64,000 bases of DNA from Bacteroidetes bacterium OLB10. GTDB taxonomy: Bacteria > Bacteroidota > Bacteroidia > AKYH767-A > OLB10. Where the stretch lies: NCBI GenBank assembly GCA_001567275.1, contig LNBX01000033.1, forward strand, positions 62,001-126,000, in the 5' to 3' direction. The position numbers and the translations under genes were made by a program. Under the pieces are notes generated by a model. That model worked only from the letters and a program-made list of their open reading frames with translations, was not told where the DNA came from and did no database searches. Shown here in pieces: positions 20,099-28,924 of this stretch (positions are counted from its first letter, which is position 1; each line of letters begins with the position of its first letter).

Positions 20099-20679
20099 TG
20101 CTTCAGGCAACCTTTGCTACTGCTTTTTTGCCGACTGCTGAATATTTATTTCATCTGTTGAAGTATGATGAAGTGCAGATAGAAGCCTGTGAATTTTTTC
20201 CTGATCAGACAAACCGCAACCGTTGCCATATACTTGGGCCTAATGGTGTGCAAACGCTTTCTATTCCTCTTTGCAAACATGCGAATAAAACTCCTGTCTG
20301 CGAAATTGAAATAGCAAACGGAAACTGGAAGGTTAGGCATTGGCGAAGTATAGAAACAGCTTACAACCGCAGTGCATTATTTGAACATTACCGTGAAGAA
20401 TTCAGACAACTATTTTTTGCTGATGAAAAAAATCTGCTTCGATACAATACGGGACTACTGAATTATATTCTTAATAAAATAAAGGCCACTACTGTCATTA
20501 GTTATACTTCGACATTCCGCAGTACGTTGGAACTTGATTTTCGCTATATGAGTAATGGAAAAACTCACAGACAGATGACAGATATAAAACTGCTTCCCTA
20601 CCCTCAGGTTTTTGCAGACAGGTTTACGTTTATTCCTAATCTTAGTGTTATAGATTTTTTGTTCAATACCGGAGGGTGA
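20098..20679 (+). CDS. WbqC-like family protein
   Basis: A 193-residue cytoplasmic protein matching the WbqC-like family (PF08889), with the diagnostic segments WKVRHWRSIETAYNRSALFEHYREEFRQLFF and the conserved C-terminal PYPQVFADRFTFIPNLSVIDFLFNTGG. The family is often seen in O-antigen or polysaccharide loci, but its biochemical activity is unknown. Here it is translationally coupled to lepB, an arrangement I believe is recurrent in Bacteroidota. Intact. Confidence 0.88.
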   Translation: MLQATFATAFLPTAEYLFHLLKYDEVQIEACEFFPDQTNRNRCHILGPNGVQTLSIPLCKHANKTPVCEIEIANGNWKVRHWRSIETAYNRSALFEHYREEFRQLFFADEKNLLRYNTGLLNYILNKIKATTVISYTSTFRSTLELDFRYMSNGKTHRQMTDIKLLPYPQVFADRFTFIPNLSVIDFLFNTGG

Positions 20680-20956
20680 TAAGTATCAAAAATAACGATT
20701 GATGTTTGTGTAAATCGAAATCTGATTTTACAATCTATCCAACCGGTTATGTTCAATTTCAAATCAACCTTTGAACAAATAGCACTTACTTTTCAAACCA
20801 AAAATTAAATGAAGAAGGAAAGTTAAAATCATCTCTTGCTATTCTACTAAAGCTGTGATTAATTACTTTTGAATACAAAAAGAAAAATCATTTATGCATA
20901 TCATAGTGCATTTACGATAATACGTATTTAAACATCTCATCAAAAATTCCAACCAC

Positions 20957-21403
20957 ATGACCAACACCATAAAATTACATCGGGTATTCACTGCACCGGC
21001 TGACAGAATTTTCAAAGCCTTTACCGATGCTGATGCCATGGCAGCATGGCTCCCACCCTATGGCTTTGTTTGCAAAGTACACAGCTTTAATCCCACACAA
21101 GGCGGAAACTACAAAATGTCTTTTACCAATTTCGGCACAGGCAGCAGCCATTCCTTTGGTGGCACTTATCTGCAAATCATTCCCAACAAGCTGCTGAAAT
21201 ATTCCGATCGTTTTGACGACCCCAACCTGCCCGGAGAAATGATTACTACCATCGAACTCAAAGAAGTAAGTTGTGGTACTGAAATTTTTATCACTCAGGA
21301 AGGAATTCCTCAGGCTATACCTGCAGAAATGTGTTACCTCGGCTGGCAGGAATCGCTCCATAAACTAAAGCATCTTGTAGAACCAAATATTCCTGATGCA
21401 TAA
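20957..21403 (+). CDS. SRPBCC (AHSA1-like) domain protein
   Basis: A 148-residue single-domain protein. The N-terminus TNTIKLHRVFTAPADRIFKAFTDADAMAAWLPPYGFVCKVHSFNPTQGGNYKMSF is the START/SRPBCC fold of the AHSA1 (activator of Hsp90 ATPase) branch, with a hydrophobic cavity expected. Substrate is unknown. It begins a run of four short genes on the same strand with intervals of 26, 16 and 6 bp (VOC, DUF1801, VOC), suggesting one transcript. Confidence 0.8.
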   Translation: MTNTIKLHRVFTAPADRIFKAFTDADAMAAWLPPYGFVCKVHSFNPTQGGNYKMSFTNFGTGSSHSFGGTYLQIIPNKLLKYSDRFDDPNLPGEMITTIELKEVSCGTEIFITQEGIPQAIPAEMCYLGWQESLHKLKHLVEPNIPDA

Positions 21404-21429
21404 ACTCAACAACATTCATCAATCTAATT

Positions 21430-21840
21430 ATGACAAAACAAATATTTATCAACTTAGCTGTAAGAGATTTGGATGAATCCATGCGATTCTATTCTGCATT
21501 AGGATTTACCAACAATCCTCAGTTCTCGGACCAGACAGCCAAATGCATGGTGTGGAGTGAACATATTTTTGTAATGTTGCTAACGCATAATAAATTTTCC
21601 GCATTTACTGCCAAACCTATTGCTGATACTAAAACCAACATTGCTTCATTGCTATCATTATCGCTCAGCAGCATTGATGAAGTTAACAACATCATGGCCA
21701 ATGGACTTAACGCAGGTGGCACAGAAACTAATGAAATGCGTGATTATGGTTTCATGCAACAGCGTACCATAGAAGATCCTGATGGACACACATGGGAATT
21801 ATTTTTTATGGATATGAGTAAATTTCCCGGTCAGGTTTGA
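21430..21840 (+). CDS. VOC superfamily (glyoxalase-like) protein
   Basis: A 136-residue two-module vicinal-oxygen-chelate protein beginning MTKQIFINLAVRDLDESMRFYSALGFTNNPQFSDQTAKCMVWSEHIFVMLLTH and ending with RTIEDPDGHTWELFFMDM, where the DPDGH..E box provides the C-terminal metal-ligand region. Family members include glyoxalases, dioxygenases and antibiotic-binding proteins, so the substrate cannot be named. Second gene of the four-gene run. Confidence 0.85.
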   Translation: MTKQIFINLAVRDLDESMRFYSALGFTNNPQFSDQTAKCMVWSEHIFVMLLTHNKFSAFTAKPIADTKTNIASLLSLSLSSIDEVNNIMANGLNAGGTETNEMRDYGFMQQRTIEDPDGHTWELFFMDMSKFPGQV

Positions 21841-21856
21841 AATTAATCCTTTTAGC

Positions 21857-22243
21857 ATGAATAAGGAAATAGAAAACTATAATAAAGCTTTAAAAGAAGT
21901 TGAGTTGTGCAACTTGCTTGCAAATTTGATTGACAGTAATCTTGCAGGTGCTGAGAGTAAAATATGGCATGCACATCCGGTCTGGTTTATTGACGGCAAT
22001 CCAATAGTTGGCTACAGCAAGCAGAAAAAAGGAATCAGGCTGATGTTTTGGAGTGGAGCAGACTTTGAAGAGGAAGATTTAAATGTAAGAGGTAAAAAAT
22101 TTAAAGATGCTTCTGTTTTTTATAACTTAGTTGAAGAAATAAACACTACCAGTATAATCAGATGGCTTGAAAAATCCCGAAAAATACAATGGGATTATAA
22201 AAACATCGTCAAACGTAAAGGAAAATTAGAAAAATTAAAATAA
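21857..22243 (+). CDS. DUF1801 domain protein
   Basis: A 128-residue protein with the DUF1801 pattern (AGAESKIWHAHPVWFIDGNPIVGYSKQKKGIRLMFWSGADFEEEDLNVRGKKFKDASVFY) and a lysine-rich C-terminus. The domain resembles the frataxin-like fold of YdhG/Fra-type proteins proposed to handle iron, but no activity is shown for this branch. Third gene of the run, 16 bp after the VOC gene and 6 bp before the next. Confidence 0.75.
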   Translation: MNKEIENYNKALKEVELCNLLANLIDSNLAGAESKIWHAHPVWFIDGNPIVGYSKQKKGIRLMFWSGADFEEEDLNVRGKKFKDASVFYNLVEEINTTSIIRWLEKSRKIQWDYKNIVKRKGKLEKLK

Positions 22244-22249
22244 CATATT

Positions 22250-22684
22250 ATGGCAAGTATCAATCCTTACATTCACTTCAACGGCAATGCCGAAGAAGCA
22301 TTTAATTTTTACAAATCTGTTTTTGGCGGAGAGTTTGCAACCGTTGCGCGTTTCAAAGATCTGGCTATTCCCGGTCAGCCCATCTCCGAAAGCGAAGCCA
22401 ACAAAATAATGCACATTGCCCTGCCTATAGGAAAAAACAGTATTCTGATGGCAAGTGACACTCCTGAGTTTATGGGTAAGCACAACGAAAGAGAAAACAG
22501 GAGCAAAATTTCCATCAGTGCCGAAAGCAAAGAAGAAGCCGACAAACTATTCAAAGGCCTGTCAGCAGGTGGCGAAGTGGAAATGCCGATTGAAGACAGT
22601 CCCTGGGGATCTTATTTCGGAATGTTCAGAGATAAATTCGGCATTGAATGGATGGTAGATTATGATGCACGTAGCGGTAAATAA
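22250..22684 (+). CDS. PhnB-like VOC protein
   Basis: A 144-residue VOC protein of the PhnB/DUF1338-neighbour type. It begins MASINPYIHFNGNAEEAFNFYKSVFGGEF and ends PWGSYFGMFRDKFGIEWMVDYDA, the hallmark of this subfamily. Metal-ligand residues are poorly conserved in this group, so it may bind rather than catalyse. It is the last gene of the four-gene cluster and is followed by the intergenic repeat island. Confidence 0.85.
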   Translation: MASINPYIHFNGNAEEAFNFYKSVFGGEFATVARFKDLAIPGQPISESEANKIMHIALPIGKNSILMASDTPEFMGKHNERENRSKISISAESKEEADKLFKGLSAGGEVEMPIEDSPWGSYFGMFRDKFGIEWMVDYDARSGK

Positions 22685-23113
22685 CAACATACCATTTACT
22701 TAAATACATATCAACTATAAATTTTTTTCTCTCCCGGAGAGAAGGATGTAGAGATAAACTTCTTCGAGAATAGTTGCATCGCTCGCACTCACCCCAACTC
22801 CTGAAGGGGTGATAACGCGCTTGAATTTTAAGAGAGATTACACCCGGCAAGAGGCAAGCTCTTGCTGAGTTGTTTACGTTTCACACCCAGCAGGAATCTT
22901 CGATAACCTGCCGGGTGTTAGAAGGAATTTTCGATAACCTGCTGGGTGTTAGAATTTAGGGCCACGGGTGCGCGGAGGAAACGCAACTGAACTCAATACT
23001 TTGACCTAACCTTTTATTGATATTCTCCTTTTGATATCTTTAATGTGTCTGTATTCTTCCTAATTCAAAAAAATTTCCTATCTTTATTCAAGTTTATTTT
23101 ATTATCATCAGTA
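22685..23113. repeat. Intergenic island of stacked inverted and tandem repeats
   Basis: No gene is visible. There are five structures: an 8-bp inverted repeat with one central base at 22,727-22,743 (TTCTCTCC/GGAGAGAA); CACCCC/GGGGTG at 22,790-22,811; GCAAGAG/CTCTTGC at 22,847-22,865; CACCCAGCAGG/CCTGCCGGGTG at 22,884-22,917; and a 31-bp unit repeated directly at 22,893-22,923 and 22,924-22,954 with two differences. The second unit carries CCTGCTGGGTG, the exact complement of the arm at 22,884. The region looks like a composite of dispersed palindromic repeats, not a simple terminator. Confidence 0.7.
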
Positions 23114-24835
23114 ATGAAAAAGTTGTTTTTCCTGCTCTCCTTACTTTTTGGGTATTTTAATTCTACTCAAGCTCAGCATTGTTATCCTGCTAATGCATTT
23201 AATGAATTAAATGTAAATAACGTAAATACCCGTATATATAACTTTACAGATAAATGGCGGGATGTTAATCCTTCTTTTTCACCTCCACACTACGAAGTTC
23301 CTAAAGGTTCAGGCAAAAATGCTTTAAATGCGGGCACTATCTGGATTGGAGGTTATGATGACAATGGTGTCTTAAAAACTGCTGCAATGACATATCGTCA
23401 GAATGTTGGTATGGATTATTTCCCCGGACCTATCGGTAACATAAATGGTTCTTTAACATTCGACACTTCTAATTGTACACGTTACAACAAAGTATGGAGT
23501 TTCAATAAATCTGATATTCTTGATTTCTTGAACAACGGAAACATAACCAACGATATGCTTACCTATCCAGCCAACGGCAATACTTCTGTTGGAGAAATGC
23601 AGATATTGTCGCCATTTTATGATGCTGACAACAATGGATTGTACGAGCCTTCTAAAGGTGATTTCCCTTTGATGGATGTTTATAACAATTTACCATTAAC
23701 TACACCACAATTATATGGCGATCAGTGTTTGTATGCTATTTGCAATGACTTTGCCGGAACAAAAACTGAAACACGAAGTTTACCTTTAGGAATTGAAATT
23801 CACCAACAGTCATTTGCCTTTTCATCACCTGTGGCAGCAATAAACAATACCACTTTCTACCTATACAGAATCATTAACCGTTCAAATTTTAAGTACGACA
23901 GTGTTTTTGTAGGGCACTGGACTGATCCAAAATTAGGTGCATATTTTGATAACTACATTGGATGTAATGTTCCTCTGAATATTGGGTTTTGTTATAATGC
24001 AGATAATAATGATGATGATGGAACGGGTACCTGCTATGGGTTAAATCCTCCTGCTATCGGAATAAAATTATTACAAGGCCCCAGAGTAGGTAAAGATGAC
24101 GGTTTAGATAACAACCACAACGGCATTACAGACGAAGCTGATGAAAGATGGGGTATGAGTAAATTTATGAACTATTGGAGTGACTTTACGCATTTTGGAA
24201 GCCCTGAAGATTCACTGGAGTATTATTATTATTTGTCAGGCTACTGGAAAAATGGGCAACGTTGGTCAAGAGATAATATTAAGGGAACGAATCCAGGTTA
24301 TCCACCAACAGATTATTTTTATCCTGGGACAACTGATCCTGCCTACCCAGGTAGTGATTGGACAGAATTTACTGCCGGAAATTCACCCTACTTTAGATTG
24401 TTTGTTATGACAACCGGTCCGTTTACACTTGATGCCGGTCAGGAAGAAACCATTATTTATGCCGTCATCTGGAGCTCATCAGGAGTAAGCAATATGGCAT
24501 CACTCGATACATTGCTTAAAGATGCAGTAACCATTCAAAATTTCTATAACAACAACTTTAATCTCAACACAACTCAACCAGACAGCAACGCTATATCTGT
24601 CTCAATTTTTCCAAACCCTTCAAAAGATTTTGTGCAGATAGAAATAAATCAAACCTCTTTTAATACCCATTTCAAACTTGAATTAAGAGACTTGTGTGGC
24701 AAATTTATTGAGCAAAAAGATATAACTAACAATCGTCACCGGTTAAATATACATTCACTTGCCAAGGGCGTATATACATGCAGCGTTTATAATAATGATG
24801 GATTCAAAGCTGTCAGAAAAATAATAAAGTTGTAA
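23114..24835 (+). CDS. T9SS cargo protein, function unknown
   Basis: The ATG at 23,114 opens a signal peptide (MKKLFFLLSLLFGYFNSTQAQ); the frame upstream to 23,045 is not signal-like. The mature protein, about 550 residues, carries acidic Asp/Asn-rich stretches resembling calcium-binding loops (ADNNDDDGTGTC, KDDGLDNNHNGITDEADERWG). The last ~80 residues form a type A T9SS sorting domain (SVSIFPNPSKDFVQIEI ... ELRDLCGKFIEQK ... LAKGVYTCSVYNNDGFKAVRKIIKL). It is thus predicted to be exported through the outer membrane and surface-attached or released. No catalytic motif is recognised. Confidence 0.85.
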   Translation: MKKLFFLLSLLFGYFNSTQAQHCYPANAFNELNVNNVNTRIYNFTDKWRDVNPSFSPPHYEVPKGSGKNALNAGTIWIGGYDDNGVLKTAAMTYRQNVGMDYFPGPIGNINGSLTFDTSNCTRYNKVWSFNKSDILDFLNNGNITNDMLTYPANGNTSVGEMQILSPFYDADNNGLYEPSKGDFPLMDVYNNLPLTTPQLYGDQCLYAICNDFAGTKTETRSLPLGIEIHQQSFAFSSPVAAINNTTFYLYRIINRSNFKYDSVFVGHWTDPKLGAYFDNYIGCNVPLNIGFCYNADNNDDDGTGTCYGLNPPAIGIKLLQGPRVGKDDGLDNNHNGITDEADERWGMSKFMNYWSDFTHFGSPEDSLEYYYYLSGYWKNGQRWSRDNIKGTNPGYPPTDYFYPGTTDPAYPGSDWTEFTAGNSPYFRLFVMTTGPFTLDAGQEETIIYAVIWSSSGVSNMASLDTLLKDAVTIQNFYNNNFNLNTTQPDSNAISVSIFPNPSKDFVQIEINQTSFNTHFKLELRDLCGKFIEQKDITNNRHRLNIHSLAKGVYTCSVYNNDGFKAVRKIIKL

Positions 24836-24884
24836 CCAAAACAATCTGCTCTAATTACAGTTAATAACCAAACAGTTTATTCAG

Positions 24885-25328
24885 ATGATAAAAAAACAAT
24901 TTCGTGGAATACTTTTATCAGTAGTTGCAATATTTATTTCTAACATTTCTATGTCGCAGGATAAAGTGATGACCAACTCTGAGATTCCTGCCGAAATACA
25001 ACACTATGTTAAAACACATTTCGCACAGCATACCATTGCCCGTGCTGAGATAAACAAGGAAGGTCTGCAAAAAGAATATGAAATAAAATTGAATGACCGC
25101 ACACAATTAGAGTTTAACAGCAAATATCAAATCATTAAAATAGATGCTGACACTGCCCTGCCTCAAAGTGTAATCCCTGCCAAACTTCTGTCTTACATAA
25201 AAACCAACTATCCTCAAAACCACATTACCGAATGGGAGCTTGATAATAAAGTCCAGGAAATAAAATTAAATAACGGAATAAAACTAGAATTCAGCAAGCA
25301 AGGCGATTTTAAGCGAATTGACCGCTGA
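24885..25328 (+). CDS. PepSY-like periplasmic protein
   Basis: A 147-residue protein with a signal peptide (ILLSVVAIFISNISMSQ). It then holds two copies of a PepSY-like repeat: IPAEIQHYVKTHFAQHTIARAEINKEGLQKEYEIKLNDRTQLEFNSKYQIIKID and IPAKLLSYIKTNYPQNHITEWELDNKVQEIKLNNGIKLEFSKQGDFKRID. The PF11396 group is periplasmic and sometimes annotated as beta-lactamase-inhibitor-like, but its role is unproven. It follows the T9SS gene by 49 bp and may share its transcript. Confidence 0.82.
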   Translation: MIKKQFRGILLSVVAIFISNISMSQDKVMTNSEIPAEIQHYVKTHFAQHTIARAEINKEGLQKEYEIKLNDRTQLEFNSKYQIIKIDADTALPQSVIPAKLLSYIKTNYPQNHITEWELDNKVQEIKLNNGIKLEFSKQGDFKRIDR

Positions 25329-25398
25329 CACACTCCCTACAGTTGACAGCAATCTGTTGTCAAATTATTTACCTTCGTGAAATAATAATCGTGCACGT

Positions 25399-26901
25399 AT
25401 GAAACTGCTTACGGCAGAACAATTTCGCATGGCTGATGCATACACTATTCAGCATGAGCCTATCTCGTCTGTCAACCTGATGGAACGTGCAGCAACAAGA
25501 TGCTATGAACAAATAACAAACATTACAAACAATACTGTTTGCGTTTTTGCAGGTACAGGAAACAATGGCGGTGATGGCCTTGCCATTGCCAGAATGTTGC
25601 TCAAATCGGGACGTGATGTACGTATTTTTATATGTGGCCGTGAAAATTCCATGAGTGCTGACTGTAAAACAAATTACCTGCGACTGAAAAAGCTCAATGC
25701 ACCGGTTAATTTTATTACTTCTGAAAAAAATATTCCTGAAATAACTCCTGATTCAACAGTTATTGATGCAATGTTTGGAACAGGATTAAACAAACCACTC
25801 GAAGGCATTGCAGCTTCAGTTGCTCAAAAAATCAATCATCAAACATGCACTGTAGTTTCTATTGACATTCCGTCAGGGTTGTTTGCTGATGAGCATACGC
25901 CACCGTCATGCATTACGGTAAAAGCTGATTACACTCTAACCTTTCAGCGACTGAAGCGCTGTATGCTGTTTGCTGAAAATGCTTTGAACACCGGTCAGAT
26001 CATGGTGCTGAACATCGGCCTGAACGAAACCTACATGGACAGTCTTCCATCATCGTTCACACTTACTGATGATGAAACTGTAAAGAAAATATTATTGCCC
26101 CGAAAAAAATTTTCACATAAAGGCACTTATGGTCATGCATTGTTGCTTACTGGCAGCAAAGGAAAAGCAGGAGCGGCAGTGCTGGCTGCCAAGGGATGCA
26201 TCCGAACAGGAGCAGGCCTCTCAACTGCGTATATCCCCGATACGTTGCTAACAATAATGCAGACAGCAGTGCCTGAAGCCATGTGCATAACAGACCGCTC
26301 AACTGATTATCTCACTACCCTCCCCGATTTGTCGAGCTACACAGCTATTGGTGCAGGCCCCGGGTTGGGCACACAAAAGCAAACCATAACCTTGGTAGGT
26401 GAATTGCTGAAACAAGCTGAATGTCCACTCATACTTGATGCCGATGCACTGAACTGTATCAGCATGAACAAAAAATTACTCCGGCAGCTTCCTGAAAACA
26501 GCATCCTCACGCCTCATCCAAAGGAGTTTGAAAGACTTTTCGGAAAATGCAAAAACGATTTCGAAAGAAATGAAATACAAATTGCAGCTTCTGTAAAATA
26601 TAAAGCAGTGATTGTACTTAAAGGAGCTTATACATGCATCAGCACAAAGGATGGAAAATGTCATTACAACACATCAGGCAATGCAGGACTTGCAAAGGGT
26701 GGCAGCGGTGATGTGCTTACAGGAATAATTACATCATTGCGTGCTCAGGGTTACAGTGCAGAAGATGCTGCGGTTGCAGGAGTTTACCTGCATGGCATGG
26801 CAGCAGACCTTGCAGTCGCTCAACAAAGTGAATACAGCATCACTGCAACAGAGGTGACAGATTTTTCAGGAAAGGCTATCCGTATGCTCATGGGCAGGTG
26901 A
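25399..26901 (+). CDS. nnr: Bifunctional NAD(P)H-hydrate epimerase / ADP-dependent dehydratase
   Basis: A 500-residue fusion. The N-terminal YjeF_N domain (residues ~1-215) has the AGTGNNGGDGLAIARML nucleotide motif and epimerises damaged NAD(P)HX. The C-terminal ribokinase-like domain has the KGGSGDVLTGIITSLRAQG motif with its catalytic Asp and dehydrates S-NAD(P)HX using ADP. Together they repair hydrated NADH and NADPH. The 3' end overlaps the 3' end of ispG by 36 bp in convergent orientation, so the termini are mutually constrained. Intact. Confidence 0.97.
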   Translation: MKLLTAEQFRMADAYTIQHEPISSVNLMERAATRCYEQITNITNNTVCVFAGTGNNGGDGLAIARMLLKSGRDVRIFICGRENSMSADCKTNYLRLKKLNAPVNFITSEKNIPEITPDSTVIDAMFGTGLNKPLEGIAASVAQKINHQTCTVVSIDIPSGLFADEHTPPSCITVKADYTLTFQRLKRCMLFAENALNTGQIMVLNIGLNETYMDSLPSSFTLTDDETVKKILLPRKKFSHKGTYGHALLLTGSKGKAGAAVLAAKGCIRTGAGLSTAYIPDTLLTIMQTAVPEAMCITDRSTDYLTTLPDLSSYTAIGAGPGLGTQKQTITLVGELLKQAECPLILDADALNCISMNKKLLRQLPENSILTPHPKEFERLFGKCKNDFERNEIQIAASVKYKAVIVLKGAYTCISTKDGKCHYNTSGNAGLAKGGSGDVLTGIITSLRAQGYSAEDAAVAGVYLHGMAADLAVAQQSEYSITATEVTDFSGKAIRMLMGR

Positions 26902-28878
26902 TGGATCAACCCAGTCGCCATGATCTTTGATTAGTTGAATAAGCGCATCAACAGCATCGGCAGCATTGATGTTACGTTGCACCACTGTTTTGCCTTTGTA
27001 GAGAGTAATCTTTCCGGCTCCTGCACCGACATAACCATAATCGGCATCGGCCATTTCACCGGGGCCGTTTACAATACATCCCATCACTCCTATCTTCACC
27101 CCTTTGAGGTGACTGGTACGTTCGCGAATGCGTGCTGTGGTTTCCTGCAGATTAAAGAGTGTACGTCCGCAGGATGGGCAGCTGATATACTCTGTTTTGG
27201 AAATGCGCATACGTGCTGCCTGCAATATGCCAAACGATGTTTTGTTAATGTCTGACGTATTGACCATTGGCGCAGTAAGCATCAGTCCGTCACCCATACC
27301 GTCCAACATGAGCGCACCGGCATCAGTGGCACTGTACAAACGAAAAGGTTCAATGGTTTCAGTTGAATATTCTCTGCAAATAATTACGGGATGATGGATA
27401 TTGGCATGAAGCAGTTCAACAAATAATCTGCGCAGTTCAGGCATTGCATGCAGGTTGGATGTGTGAGCTAAAAGCACTACATTCCTGAATGAAGCAATCT
27501 GATCTTTTAGCTGAAGTACTTCAGCTAAAGTAACTTTCACAAAATTGAGCACTTCTGATTTTTCAGATGCAGACAGGAATTCTTCCAAACTATACAACGG
27601 AAATCTGCCTGATCTATCATTACAATTTTTCCATACAGCATAATCCATTATCAATGCCAAAGAGCCCGGTAGGGCGAAGTCAACATTTTTATTTCCTGTA
27701 TAAATAAAATCAGCAGCTTGATCCTGTATATTCCAGGAATCTTTCGGAATGGAGTATGCATAACCTGCACCGAATAAAGTAGCTTGCGTAATTTTTTCAG
27801 CATACGATAAATTAAGAATGACAACAGGCACCTGATGTCCGCCTGTATTTCTCACAGCATGAGTATCTCTTCTGTTGTATTCAAACGGAGTATAGCCTGG
27901 ATTGGAATAATTTATCGAAGGAATGATTGCATGTTTTTCTCTGTTGTTGTAGCGGTCAACAAGAGTTCTTGCGACAGGAATTTCAAATTCAGGATCTTCT
28001 GTGAGTGACACTCTGATGGTATCGCCAATTCCGTCTTCGAGCAATGCACCAATACCCATTGCAGATTTGATGCGTCCATCTTCGCCTTCACCTGCTTCAG
28101 TTACTCCAAGATGTAATGGAAACAATGCATCAATTTTTCGCTTTGCATTTTCGGCCAAAAACTCTTCCCGCATTTTTGAAATCAACAGCCTGTATGCTTG
28201 CACCATTATCTGCGGGTTGCTTGCTTTCATGGAGAGGACTATATTCAAAAATTTTTCGTCAATACAAATACGAAGAAACTCCAGTGCCGACTCAACCATT
28301 CCAAGAGGTGTATCGCCATAGCGGCTCATAATTCTGTCGCTCAGCGAACCATGGTTAGTGCCTATGCGCATGGCAGTGCCGTATTCTTTGCAAATTTTCA
28401 CCAGTGGCGTGAATCTTTGTCTGATGCGTTCTACTTCTTCCTGATAAGTTGCTTCGGTGTATTCAATATTTTCAAATTTCTTTTTATCCGCATAGTTTCC
28501 CGGATTCACTCTTACCTTTTCTACAATGCGAGCAGCAGTTTCGGCAGCATTGGGTGTAAAATGTATATCAGCAACGAGCGGAGTGCGTAAACCCCGTGCA
28601 CGTAATTCTCTTTTGATATTTTCAAGATTTTTTGCTTCGTTGATGCTGGGTGCAGTAATGCGTACATACTCACATCCGGCTTCTATCATACGAACACTCT
28701 GCTCCACGGTAGCTTTGGTGTCCATGGTATCGGTAGTGGTCATGCTCTGAACACGAATCGGATGATTGGCACCCATTGGAACATCACCGATTTTTACTTC
28801 CAGTGTTTTCAGCCGCGAATAAGATGTCAGGCTGTTGCAATATAGCTGAAAATCTTCCTGAATAATTTTGTCTTCCAT
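26866..28878 (-). CDS. ispG: (E)-4-hydroxy-3-methylbut-2-enyl-diphosphate synthase, long form
   Basis: A 670-residue IspG. It converts MEcPP to HMBPP in the non-mevalonate isoprenoid pathway using a [4Fe-4S] cluster. The N-terminal TIM barrel contains AGCEYVRITAP, ADIHF and GVTEAGEGEDGRIKSAMGIGALLEDGIGDTIRVSLTEDPEFE. The C-terminal reductase-like domain has the cluster cysteines at about 567 and 570 (SCPSCGR) and 601 (GCIVNGPGE), including the Glu of GPGE. The insert between them (about residues 300-555) is the extra domain of the long Bacteroidota/Chlamydia/plant-type enzyme. Intact. Confidence 0.97.
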   Translation of the reverse strand: MEDKIIQEDFQLYCNSLTSYSRLKTLEVKIGDVPMGANHPIRVQSMTTTDTMDTKATVEQSVRMIEAGCEYVRITAPSINEAKNLENIKRELRARGLRTPLVADIHFTPNAAETAARIVEKVRVNPGNYADKKKFENIEYTEATYQEEVERIRQRFTPLVKICKEYGTAMRIGTNHGSLSDRIMSRYGDTPLGMVESALEFLRICIDEKFLNIVLSMKASNPQIMVQAYRLLISKMREEFLAENAKRKIDALFPLHLGVTEAGEGEDGRIKSAMGIGALLEDGIGDTIRVSLTEDPEFEIPVARTLVDRYNNREKHAIIPSINYSNPGYTPFEYNRRDTHAVRNTGGHQVPVVILNLSYAEKITQATLFGAGYAYSIPKDSWNIQDQAADFIYTGNKNVDFALPGSLALIMDYAVWKNCNDRSGRFPLYSLEEFLSASEKSEVLNFVKVTLAEVLQLKDQIASFRNVVLLAHTSNLHAMPELRRLFVELLHANIHHPVIICREYSTETIEPFRLYSATDAGALMLDGMGDGLMLTAPMVNTSDINKTSFGILQAARMRISKTEYISCPSCGRTLFNLQETTARIRERTSHLKGVKIGVMGCIVNGPGEMADADYGYVGAGAGKITLYKGKTVVQRNINAADAVDALIQLIKDHGDWVDPSPAHEHTDSLS

Positions 28879-28924
28879 TTCCGTTTATTAAAAGCAGACA
28901 GAAATTAATAACACTGTCATTGCT

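Noticed and set aside
25343-25363. Inverted repeat TTGACA/TGTCAA upstream of nnr as an operator
   Set aside because: Only six bases per arm and no repeat of it elsewhere in the window; too short to claim.
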